Part shown: one piece after another, positions 1-23,400 of the stretch
How the letters are laid out: every line of letters begins with the position of its first letter
How positions within the stretch are numbered: the stretch's first letter is position 1
Source of the DNA: Hetaerina americana
Taxonomy: Eukaryota; Arthropoda; Insecta; Odonata; Calopterygidae
Reading direction: 5' to 3'
NCBI GenBank assembly: GCA_022747635.1
Contig: JAKTNV010000014.1
Coordinates: 13,051,110-13,115,109, forward strand
Length of the DNA stretch: 64,000 nucleotides
The notes under the pieces: model-generated
What the model saw: only the letters and a program-made list of their open reading frames with translations
The model's database searches: none
What the model was told of the DNA's origin: nothing
Made by a program: the position numbers and the translations under genes

Positions 1-240
1 TTGTCTTCTATTCAGCTATCCATTTTTTTCTCTCTTCCAGGATACGTCTTATTGTAGTTTTCCATGCATAACTGAGTTGGCAACCATTATTCCCATTGAA
101 ATTATAACTTCTAAGCTGGATGTCAACAGCCTCCTTTGTCAGTTGGTCCTAATAAGCCAGCAAGCAGCAAAGTCATTTTGGCTTATCCCATTTAATGGCA
201 GGGTTATGGCTGTTATAATGGCTCTTTGGCTGCTGAGTAA
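1..240 (-). mobile_element. Relic of a retroelement GIY-YIG/RT C-terminus
   Basis: On the minus strand a frame reads LTKEAVDIQLRSYNFNG then NNGCQLSYAWKTTI. This is the recurrent end of reverse transcriptases that carry a GIY-YIG nuclease, where an (R/K)-E-A-(I/V)-x-I-x-L block is followed by L-S-x-x-W. The upstream part is broken by stops. It is an old fragment and is not part of the GRAMD1-like gene. Confidence 0.45.
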
Positions 241-941
241 AGCAACTGTCTCATTTTGTGGTACCACTGGTTTTCTTCAGTCTAGTTTCAATTGGGAAAC
301 TTGAGATTTGCATTTCACGAACTAACTTGTTGGCTGATATTCTCATATTTAACTTTTCATTTTTAAATTTCTTAATTTTGTGCGTAAACAATATTATTTT
401 AAATATGGTAGGTACCTACTAAAATAGCTATTACGATATAGAGACTAGTGACAATTCTATTTCAAGATTTTGTGCCACCCAGTGATTATAATTGAATATT
501 TCAGCATTCAATGAACTTTTCAATGAAATAACCAATTCTATTGATTGGTTTTATATTGAAAATGGTTAATGCATCGATATTTATCACAGTTAAAATGAAT
601 TAGAACTGGAGGTCTGTTCTTGATCTAAAAATACTTTGGGGTAGGATTTATGTCAGAAGCACATTAGAAAGATCATCACCAACAGATATGGTGCTGTCGC
701 TAACATAATCATCAATGAATTGTAGTAAATTACTAATGGAGCTCGGATAATCTCATAAGAATCACTAATTTTTCAAATGATTGCCATATCAAAGACATAA
801 TGCCTTTCAGTGGCCATTTCAATTTGCTTTCCTCTAATATCCATTATCATCAACTTACAACATATTTCATAATATCAACATACGACTGCATAACTATCTG
901 CCTACTTAGTTGAAATCAGACGGTATCCAAAGTTTCAAGAA

Positions 942-944
942 TAG

Positions 945-996
<52 letters not shown>
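942..996. repeat. (TA)n microsatellite
   Basis: About 27 units of TA, perfect or nearly so. The short open frame across it is an artefact of the repeat. Confidence 0.95.
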
Positions 997-1000
<4 letters not shown>

Positions 1001-1362
1001 TATCTGGTTACTTACTCACCCACTTTACTCATTGGATGAATTCTTTTGTTACAATCATCATCACATTTAAGAAATTATGTTTTGTGTTAAATAATATTTA
1101 TATTGACGACATTTAATATGGTTGTGCCATTTTTCAAAATGAATAAAGTATTATTATTATTAGAGGAAATTAGAGTAAAATAGAAAATAATCCATTATTT
1201 AGTCTTATGAGTTGCATATTGAAAATGCAGCATTTTCATATTTTGAAATTCAAGGAAAAACATAATTTCAAGGTTTTAAGGATAAATAATTTGCAAAACT
1301 TTTAAAATATTTAATTAACCTGTAACTCAGGAAATAATGCAATGGTCATGAAATTCACTTAC

Positions 1363-12726
<11,364 letters not shown>

Positions 12727-14684
12727 TTTCAATAACTGATCTAACTGATGTAAATTATGAGCTCGTGATAATTTTCGACCAATTAAAGTTAAAATTTTGT
12801 ATAATTTAAGTTGCAAATGTGCTTTTTTGGCCCATAAAATTAATACAGCCTTAAAGTGAATAAAGTTAACGCAACGCGCAGTAATTCTGTTCTCTTTTAT
12901 ACCCGCGCAGAAACTGGTGCAATGGTTCCTCTTACCTGTCAATAATATTATTCATGAAAACAAGTTAGCTGTGTTTTTGGGAAGCGTAATTAATTTTAAG
13001 TAGATAAGATTATCTCCTTATCGCTCTCCAGCGAAGCCATTAATTTTTATAGCGCGAATTATATATATGTCGCTACAGGAGCGTCGGTGAGGGCCGACAG
13101 GGGTGGAGACAGAAGGCAACCGGGACAACTAAGTGACCCGTATGAGACGCGAGCCTTATTTTTTATCAGTGAATTCATGGGGGAAAGCTGCACCCGGTAT
13201 ACGGGTCTAAACGGGTTTTAATCGACTATAAATAGTCGAAAAATCGTGTGGTCAGAAAAAGTTTCAAAGTTGCCTCGAGATTTCTGTGTGCTCATCTTTA
13301 AAAAACGACATTATATTGCGACCAAATAACCTTTAACGGAGCAGAAACTAAGCAAGTTTTTTGTTACTTCGTTCATTATCAACAATATCGTAGGTGTTGC
13401 TATTGAGCAACACGATACAATAATTTGATTCTCCCAACAAAAGACAACCTGACACCCCGCAATACAACTCCTTCGATTCCTCCATTCCGTCCAACATGCG
13501 TATTTTATTCTTAACATTCCTCGGTTACCCAACTTTCTCCCGTCTATTAATCTGCTCAACAAGCATCTTCTTGAGGGCGACTCACCATAACATCCGCTAA
13601 TAAATAGAGAAAATATGGTAACAATTTTCCACTAGATAAGTTTAATAGTATGACCGGGTTTCGATGTATTACATCATCTTCAGGTTTAGACTTGAAGATG
13701 ATGCAATAAATCGAAACCCGGTCGAACTATTAAACTTATCCGGTGAAAATTGTGACTATATTTTCTTTATTGTACAAATTCCATCACATCACGCCCGAAA
13801 CTACTCAATTTTTTTCTCCGCTCATAAAATTAACGGGGTTCAGTGTTTGGTGAATAGACCGACAGGGCTCTCAAACATTTGCGGTTGATTTATTTTTTCT
13901 TAACGATAGAAATATCAAGACCTTTTCGATTTTAGATTCCCGTTTTATGCATTTCATATTTAGCGCCTGATGTCCTCGTAAACCGTATATTCCAATCGAA
14001 ACAAACCACCGTGAGCCTACAAAAATTTAGAGAAGCAAAAGTGTTGGGCCAAATCTAGAATTCTGGTCACCCTTCTGGTATAAGGTAAAACACATGAGAA
14101 AACCTGTTACGCTAAACCCATGTTATCTCGATTGGGGATAAGACGGACAAACACCTGCGCCGCAGCCACAGTGGAAGTCGCCCTGCTTCCGTCCGCCTTA
14201 CTCCACCCCCTCTTCTCCGCGTCCTAATTCAATGCCTCAACTTTCATCCTCATTACACCTCACCATTTACTTTGGTCGCATATAAGGCTCGCAATTTATT
14301 GATATCCACGGCTTTCGTACCCCCTATTTCCCAAATATATTACCGAACTAGCAGCGAGTAAAACGCAGCTCTGCCATCTTCGGAGCGACACAGAGTTAGC
14401 ATGACACTACGACGTCAATGAATCTACAAAAAGAACCATGAAGAAAGCGAACGAAAAATATCAGTCCATTATATGTACTGGCTCTTCTGCTAGACCTTCC
14501 TGTTTTAGCAGATATTCTTATTATAGAGTTTCTAAATATTTATCACTACAAGAGAACGTCTTCATGAGAGTTCTTTTTTGCCCTGTTAGACGATCTGTTA
14601 TGTGATGAACTCAGGCTCATCTAAGGTAGCGTAGAGAAAGAATCTGAGCGGAAATATGACAAACAATAGCGTGCTATCTTTTCA
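12727..14684 (-). promoter_or_regulatory. CpG-rich block upstream of the GRAMD1-like gene; putative promoter region
   Basis: CpG dinucleotides become frequent at about 12,860 (ACGCAACGCGC) and stay so to about 15,900, unlike the DNA on either side. No exon or core promoter motif could be fixed. The position just upstream of exon a suits an unmethylated promoter. Part of the block is foldback (13,621-13,753) and part is mariner (from 14,687). Confidence 0.4.
13621..13753. repeat. Foldback hairpin with retroelement-like core
   Basis: Arms of about 64 bp (ACAATTTTCCACTAGATAAG and its inverted partner) meet at 13,687. The inner part contains GAAGATGATGCAATAAATCG and GAAACCCGGTCG. The sequence just after it (TTCCATCACATCACGCCCG) recurs after the hairpin at 43,885 (TTCCACCATATCACGCCTG). 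The shared core is also found at 53,996 at the end of the Penelope-like copy. Confidence 0.7.
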
Positions 14685-14686
14685 TA

Positions 14687-15611
14687 CAGGGTCGCACCCA
14701 AAAGTGGTAGGACTGAATTTCTCTGGCGCGAACGGAGCGGTGGAGGGGGGTCTGCCTGGCAGGGTAAGGTGGAGGGGGCTCTTAGCAACAGACCGACACC
14801 AACCTCAGTCGCCTGCGGGCTGTCGTTGAGTGAGGACACCGTTTTTAAGGAAGCAAGTTTTTTGTCCGCGTTCGAAAACAAAAGAATCTGAATTTAGAGC
14901 AACGTTATTCCGTGAAGTTTTGTGCGAAACTCGGGAAGACGGCAATTGAGACCCTCGATATGATCAAGCAGGCTTATCGGGACACTGCCTTAAGCCGTTC
15001 CACAGTATTTGAGTGGCACAAGTTGTTTAAAGAGGGTAGGGAGCTCGTTGAAGACGACCATCGCTCCGGACGGCCGTCGACGGAAAGAACCGACACGAAT
15101 GTGGATAGAGTGAGGACACTGCTGAACAAGGACCGACGCTTAACCAGTGAAGAAATTTCAGACCAGTTGGGTCTGTCTGCATCCAAGGTCCAACGCATTA
15201 TTTCACAGGATTTGCTGCTGGAAACTGCTGGGTGCTTCATCATGACAACGCGCCGTGCCATGGCGTGATCGTCGTCAGACAGCTCCTGGCCAAGGGCGTT
15301 GCCACGTTGCCGCACCCGCCGTATTCTCCCGATCTGGCACCACCGGACTTCTCTTTCTTCCCCCTGATGAAAAGACAGCTCAAGGGACGACGTTTTGACT
15401 CGATAAAGGCCGTTCAAGAGGCTTCGACGAGGGTCATCAACGGCATCCCCAAAGAAAATTTCCAGCGGGCGTACAGGGAATGGGAGCAACGTTAAACTAA
15501 CTGTGTAGCAGCTCAAGGAGCATACTTTGAAGATTATTAAGTCGATGTAAGTATATCGTCAATAAAATTCTTGTAAAAAAATCAGTCCTACCACTTTTGG
15601 GTGCGACCCTG
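14687..15611 (+). mobile_element. Internally deleted mariner element with perfect 30-bp terminal repeats
   Basis: The ends are perfect 30-bp inverted repeats (CAGGGTCGCACCCAAAAG outward), flanked by TA on both sides, as mariner insertion requires. The element is 925 bp against about 1.3 kb for intact ones. Identical ends and retained CpGs suggest it is fairly young. It could be moved by a transposase supplied elsewhere. Confidence 0.95.
14870..15495 (+). pseudogene. Mariner transposase pseudogene with central deletion
   Basis: The N-terminal part reads YSVKFCAKLGKTAIET and then the SGRPST hinge before LTSEEISDQLGLS, the DNA-binding region. The frame then jumps near 15,220 straight to LHHDNAPCHG and [11 protein letters not shown]. 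Roughly 145 residues, including the first catalytic Asp, are gone. The second and third Asp remain. A stop replaces the residue after EWEQR near the end. No active enzyme can be made. Confidence 0.9.
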
Positions 15612-15613
15612 TA

Positions 15614-16639
15614 GTTTCTCTTTGTTATTAGTCGTTTGTGGCAAGCAGTGCTTTTGCCAACTTCCTGCATCTCAACCTACAAACATCCTTTTCCCTCCCC
15701 CAACCCTCGCACCCTCATTCCCGCTTCGCCTAGACCACAGGAGGAGAACTTCACCCCACTACTCACCCTTAATTTCATACTTGCCTCCCCAAATATCTTG
15801 CGGACTTCTTTCCATGAGCCCTACCGTCAACCCATGCAGTCAGGAAAGAGTGCAATGGCTATAGTCAGAAGACTGCCAGACTGGCCCCAAAAGGGAGAAA
15901 AGTAGGAACGGTAAGGGTTGACAAACACGTACATAATTGTACTCATAACATTACCAATACAAGCATTGCACTGGTACTAAGGGAAAACTGTACATGTAAC
16001 AATGAATTTTGTCCCTCTAGAATTCCTGAGAAAACTCAATTTTAATTGTTATTTTTCTTTAAAGAGGATATAATGCTATGTTGTTAGAAGTTATTTTCTT
16101 ATTTCTGGGACATTAGGCTATGCCATTATCTTCTCAATCTCCGAAAATGTTCTTCCCGATCATGCCATGTAATCCATTTATATCTATAATATTAATGCTT
16201 CCTCCAAAAAGATTCATGCATTGTGGCACCCTCGTTGAATGTAGGACCTGTATCTGGGGAGTTTTTATTTTTACTATATATATGTATACACATGCATACA
16301 TGTATATTCAGTTCCGGGGCTTGCCATATTCTATGGCTGCGGGAATGAAGGCTCAATTGTTAAGTCTGATTATAAGATGATCTTTTGAGACTGGAGACCA
16401 GATCTGCACAAGCCCTAAGGCGTTGGCCAATGGTCTTTTTCTGTATTCACACCAATTGCGATTTTTCAGCTTTAAGACTTGACTGTACCAACCCATCCCT
16501 CATTAGCCACCCTAGTATGATGTATTTTACTGTCAGAAAAGAATTGATTTGGAAAAATCAAACATCACATTTTGATGGGAAATTTGCGAATGTAATAAAT
16601 GTAAATAATTGGTAACTGAGCTGCCTTAATACCTCCTTG
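15614..16639. other. Intergenic stretch between gelsolin and the GRAMD1-like gene
   Basis: At 15,640-15,850 the plus strand is pyrimidine-rich, resembling the 3' regions of the Penelope-like elements here. CpG density falls off between 15.9 and 16.5 kb. No gene is seen. Confidence 0.5.
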
Positions 16640-17359
<720 letters not shown>

Positions 17360-17425
17360 TCATTCTTCAATGGTGGAATTATGCTCCTCAATTTGTCTCT
17401 TCATATCTTCATATGATGGACGAGC
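17360..17425 (-). CDS. Gel: Gelsolin terminal exon 17 (C-terminal tail and stop)
   Basis: A 66-nt open stretch follows a good acceptor (TTTCTCCACCTAG). It encodes [16 protein letters not shown] and STIEE and ends at TGA (17,360-17,362). It joins exon 16 in phase 0, 5.5 kb away. A charged, helix-prone tail after WDSTLWE is expected for insect gelsolins, whose tails contact G2 in the calcium-free state. The link to gelsolin rests on phase, strand, position and this similarity. Confidence 0.8.
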   Translation of the reverse strand, partial: ARPSYEDMKRQIEEHNSTIEE

Positions 17426-20400
17426 CTAGGTGGAGAAATGCTGAATTATAAAATTTTCATATTAATCAATACTGTTTTAACCTTAAATGCTCATTTCCCA
17501 GTATTTTATTGCACATAAATAGTGGATGCATATCTAGATGTGTATTGTAGCCACTATAAAATTTGTAATCAAAGGTCTTATTTATAGGCATCACTGCATC
17601 TTAATGATCATAAAGACATATATTAGTTAAAGATTTTTGCTTATTTACTCTAGCGACAATTTCATTCAGTAAATGTATGAAGTTCAGAATGAAAATCTGA
17701 AATATTTGCAATTGTGTTGTGTAAGTGCATTTGCTCTTGGGATTTATATTTCTGCATATAAATTGTCATTGTTGTTAAAATTTTTTGCACATACTCTGTT
17801 TTAAGTCAAAAGAGACAGAAATTGAGTTAATGATAAATTCTCATGGAATCATAAGTACTAAGAATTATGGGTAGATATAATGCCTATTCGATTCTCCAAA
17901 TTTAATGATAAAAAAAATTGTTCATAGTGCTAGAAAAATAAATCAAGCCATCATAGTATTGTTCTCTGTGCCTTACGTATCCTCAATAATTATTTTTTTA
18001 TATTGGACAGCAGAAGTCTTATGGTTAAGGTAGGTTTTGAATGGGCCAATTGACAGCATTTGTATCTGGATGAAAGACTATTATTCATAGTTGAAGAGGG
18101 GTAGTGTACTTACTTAGACCAGATAATACAGGTTAGTTCATTCAATCACATTTCTTTTCATCAATATGGTAGCAAATGGTTCTTTAAGGAAATAGAAGAT
18201 AATTAAACCATTTCTGTAATAACCAATATGAAGGATTAACATTTACTACAGGTTGTGAAATTGAACTAGGATTGGCAACAATGGGAGATCTAGGAGGCCA
18301 GTATGTAGAGCGTTCACGTACTGATGGAAGGGTTCTGGATTCAAATCTCAGATTACAACTTTAGGCAACCATGTGAGAAATCAATCAAATCTAAAAGGTC
18401 CACTTTCCTGTTTCTGAGAACATTAAGAAAAACAAAATATGGTGCAAAATAGAAACTAGTCATCCTGACTTGAAACCCAAATGCTATATGGTTTATTGTT
18501 AGTCCCGGATGAGCTCTACCATCATCCATCAAAACCGGCCTTGGGTTAATTATGATGGTGGCTGGTAGGAATGGAATATCATGTTCTGTTAAAACATGAA
18601 TATAGATGGGTTTCATTAAAAACTAACATACATAGCATAGTTATTCACACTCAGGAAACTAGAATATGGTAAAAACCATTAAAATTAACTTCCTACTGCA
18701 GTAGAAAACTAGGCAAATTGATTGCTCACTTGGTAATTAATAATAAATGATCTCTAAAATCCAGCAATACTAGCACAAAAAAAGGGAGTTAATTACAAGA
18801 TGATAAATAGATCTTTGGAAAGATTGTACACATTTGCGATTAATATTTAATAGTATAGGTAGTTTTTAGCATGAAACTAATTCATAGTGGGTGGCATTCG
18901 GGGTGATTTTGATGGTAAGTAGCAAATTAATGAGTTAGCCCCATCATATAGTAAAGATTGCTTAAGATCTTGAATTACCTCTCAATTCCTGGTGAGATAA
19001 TTTTGTGAACTAGATATTTAATTCAGAACCTCCAGATAATCATTCCAATTTCGCATGAGAAAAAATTCAGTCCACTATGTACAAAATCTGATATAGTAGT
19101 AATGTAAACTGTTCCCATATTGAAAGTGTATTATTTTCAACACGATATTTTACTATCAGACTAGACCCCATTGTCCTGTTTTATGTTATTGTTTTGAACT
19201 GAACATTTTTGAGAAAGAAATTAAACTATCTTTTCCTGGTAGTATATTAAGATACAGCTTCTATTGTCCAAACAGTAAGATGGCATGATCAACAATGGCC
19301 TATTTACATATTATCAATGTTAAAGTTAGGTAATAACAATTGATAAGTTTTTATACCAATTTGTTTTCTCAAATATCAACAACCCACACCCATGTCATTT
19401 CTCAAGACAAATTACCATGCTTTTTTCTGTTTGGTTTTACTAAGTCATTCATAGTTAATTTAGAATATTATGCATAAATTTTCTAACCAAAATTTTTATG
19501 GTGAATGCATATTTAAATCATCTTTTCATCATTAAGCTCATCATTTGGATGGTATATTTTTAATTTTTGATATTCTTCATCATACCTAACATCATATTTT
19601 TCTCTGTTAGATCAAGCCTATTTAATTTGATTGAGGAAGTGTTTTTCATCATGAATTTTTGGAATTGCTTCATGAAAAAAATAATTCAAAACCTGAGTGA
19701 AACTTTTTTTATTTTTCACTGTAGCCTCCCTGTACACTAATTCACTTAATCAAGCAATTTTCCAATATCTAGATCCCATCTCAAAAATTATATAACTTCC
19801 GGCCTGCATGATACCAGTCTATTTGGTTTTTGTTTAAATAGAATCTCCATCTATAAAGGAAAATTTTGAACTTGGGGAAGAGATGGAAATCTGATGGAGC
19901 CAAATCAGGTGAATAAGGTGGGTGTGGCAACAATTCTTATCTTAGTTCACGTACTTTTGCCTTGAAAAGGACACTTGGGGGTGGGCATGCATTGTCTTGA
20001 TGAAATATGTTTAGCATAATATTGTCCAGTACTTGTTTGACCAATGGGAAGATAATGTATCAGCAGAATCTCTTTAGCATCCCAGAAAACTGAAGCTATC
20101 AACTTTCTGGTCTACTGTATTTTCTTTGCTGTCCTTAGTAGTGGTGAATCAACATATTACCACTGCTTTGGCAGCTGTTTTATCTCTAGGGTATACTACT
20201 GGACTCAAGTTTCATGTGTGGTCACACACAGGTGCAGAAATCTTGTTGGTTGCTCTTAAAATGGGTCAAACATTGTTATAAAATTCCCATTCTGATGCAT
20301 TTGTGATCCTGCATCAAGAGTCACACCACCCATTTAGCAGATAATTTTCTCATTCAATTCCACTGTTAAAATGTGATATGTCCATTCAGATGACATCCCT

Positions 20401-23400
20401 GCAGCTTCAGTGATTTCTTGCACTTTCATTTGGCGATCCTCCATGACCATGATATGCACTTTTGCAATAATTTCTGGGATGGTGGCACATTTTGGTCGAC
20501 TACTACATGGATCTGTCCCGACCAAACTAACTTGTTTGTCCATTTGGCGAATATGAAGGAGCTGAGTCCCCCAGGGTGTTCTGAAATTCGGCATGAATTT
20601 TGTTTGTTATCATACCTTTCTTTACCAAGTATTTAATCTCAGCTGAAATCTCAATTTTTCCCATCTTCACAAATCACTATACAAGAACAAAAACAGAGAG
20701 GTATCCACACTGCAGATATCTTCCCAGAGCACTAATGCATTACGTATTTACTTATAAAAATTACCCATTGCTATGTGGAAAACTTGATGCGATAGCACTG
20801 ACATCGCGTGGGGATTCCAAGAACCTTTCAAACTAACCTCGTACTTGGTAATTCCACATAAAAATATTTATTGCAAAACCCAAGTTTTGAAATTCTGTAA
20901 ACCTCCAGGTGAAGTTACCGAAATGAACCAGTTAGAGATACTCAGTTTTTGGGAACTGTTGGTAATAACAAGGTGTTAGGAGTCAGAAAAATGGTTGGTT
21001 GGCTCTAATGAAGGTGGTGAAGGAGTGGGTAGGCACTGGGAAAAGTGTGTTTATGGTAATATAAGTAAATTGGGACATCCAGATGGAGCAGTAGCTAATG
21101 TAATGGCTTCCTACCCAGAGGGCCCAGGTTTGAATCCTAGAGATGCCAGATTTTTTCAGTGGTATCCTGATCCCTACTTGAGATGCTTTGTAAAAAACAC
21201 TAAGTGAGTACGCCATCTGTCTCATCGGACGTTAAACTGTGGGCACCCTGGCTCCTTTTGTTAAGAGTAGGCGAATGCCAATACTGCATTCCTCTCCACT
21301 CTCCCTCCATTCCCATTCATCCCTAATGGCACACATGATCTCAGTCACCTCCCCTAATAACTACTACTATGATGTTGGATTGGATAAGGTTGTATTTGCA
21401 CAGCTCGGTGGGATGTTACCTATTGGAGAAAAGGGAGAGAAGAGGGAGAAAGAGTATGATGGTTGTGCTTTTGGGGTTAATACTTGGATATCACGCCTCC
21501 TCCTCCTCCCTTCCCACTAATAGGCAACACCTCAATGAGCCATGCAAAGGCACTCTTACTAGTTCTGTTTCTGTGTCCCTTACCACACTTTCCCAGTGCC
21601 CAGCCAACTGCCCCTCAGCCCAACCACCTCTGCACCCACCAATTATCCTTCCCTTCATATCCTTCTACCCAATATCCCACCATGCCACCTTACCGCCTTT
21701 TGGCAAAAAACAGCATTTATAACTATTTATAATTCCTGTAACTTCATCTAAAAGAATTGCTCTGAAACAAAACCAGGGTTGTACAATATATATTTTACAA
21801 GCTGGTGGTTTACCAGCATATTGAGTGTAGAAATTCCTCTTGGGTCTTCCACTAGGTGGGAGTCTCCATTCTGATCGTCGTTTCAATCCTCAACTCAGGC
21901 ATCAAAATACTGGATTGAGACTTTTAGATCAATAGATATAGGTCTTTATTTGGGTAAAATTGAGACCAAATGGTCTCTTCTTCGACTTAACTCTTACCCA
22001 GGAGAAGGCCTGAGAGGAATTTCTGGAATGAATATTTGAATGTAAAAATACTGAGTCTTTTATGTTGTTTCAATTATTATTTATGCTGACCCTTTCAAAT
22101 AAACTAACTTAGCATTCAGGACCAAAGCTATTTATTGCACAACACAGTGCTCCATATAAATCTTGGAAGAGACTTGAAATGAGACTTTAACAAAAATATT
22201 TCACATGGAATGAAGATTGTGCATAACACATATGTGGCTCTACTGCATTAAAAGCATCTACATACACTAAAAAAATAGAAAAATAGTATTTCATGCAGGA
22301 TAATTACCATTACAATGGAACTTGAACATGTATCAAGGAAGTGGAAAAAGTAAGCTTCAAACACCAATCACCTTCAAAAGAATACAATCTAAGGTGCACT
22401 TATTAAGATAGCTGCAAGAGGAAGAAGTTAAGGTAATAAAGCACATCAGGTGTTTTAGAGCAGTGAATTTAATGATGTTGACAGCAGAATTTCATGGACA
22501 TATATTCTTCAACAGCACTTCAAATATACATCACCTGGCATTTGCATGCTCTTATTACAAGTTTGGTTATTATTAGGTATTTTACAAAAAGTTGATAGAA
22601 AGCAAAAACATTTTCTACAATACCAACGGTAATTACTCTCATTCTAAACAATTGTCAGTCATCACACAATTGAAAATGATCCATGCAAAAGTTTTTAAAG
22701 AAAGGAATTAGTATTTAGTTAACATATGAAAGGTGGAATTTCTCAATAGAAGGAACATTCATGATTCAGTTCAACAGGAATATTAGTAATATTCATGTAT
22801 CTAAATACAAATTCGATTGTTGTAAAATGTGTAAAAAAATTCAAAATTCATTAAAAATGCACATGGAAAATGCTGCTCCTACTCCCTGACTTTACCAACC
22901 TCCCATAAGGTTGAATCCCAGGTTGGAAAGAATGAAGTGAAATTGTCTGTCTCTTCTCCTTGTTTCAGTGTGAAAATGAGAGTCACTTCATGGCTTCGGT
23001 CTGTTGGATCATTCTTCAGGTAATCCTGTGGAGAAACAGTTTAAAATTTAAGTCAGCGTAAATGAAAATGTGACAAAAACGAAATATTTCATTGCTAAGC
23101 TTCATTAAAATCCAATTATGTAACATTATTGCATCCCTCCTAATACTTGTATAACTTAAAATTTGAAAATAGGCTAACTTACTAAAATTTACTAGGCACT
23201 AAAGTTGCCAGAATAGACATTTTTGGGGTGATTATGAAAGATCTGCCTCTATTAATGCACCCTATGAAACCCCCTGACAGGTTTTCTGACCGGATCTTTT
23301 CAAACTACAATATAAAATGTTCGGAAAGCATTGAATCTGAAATAACAAATTTAATCTTCTCTCACTTTCACATTTCATACACTTAGTAATTCAAAGATAC

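Larger units (their letters stand above)
17426..22899 (-). other. Last gelsolin intron, 5.5 kb
   Basis: No coding exon was found between exons 16 and 17. The intron holds an old SINE (18,291-18,565), a decayed mariner (19,840-20,664) and another SINE (21,073-21,375). A pyrimidine-rich stretch lies at 21,480-21,720. A 16-bp perfect palindrome (GAGACCAAATGGTCTC) is at 21,962-21,977, in what looks like a retroelement 3' end. Everything here is CpG-poor. Confidence 0.7.

Noticed and set aside
14974..15516. 180-codon minus frame at 15.0-15.5 kb
   Set aside because: It is the antisense shadow of the mariner transposase pseudogene.
22879..22899. VGKVRE-stop as the main gelsolin C-terminus
   Set aside because: It reads through a donor, while a downstream exon continues in phase with a plausible tail; kept only as a possible variant.
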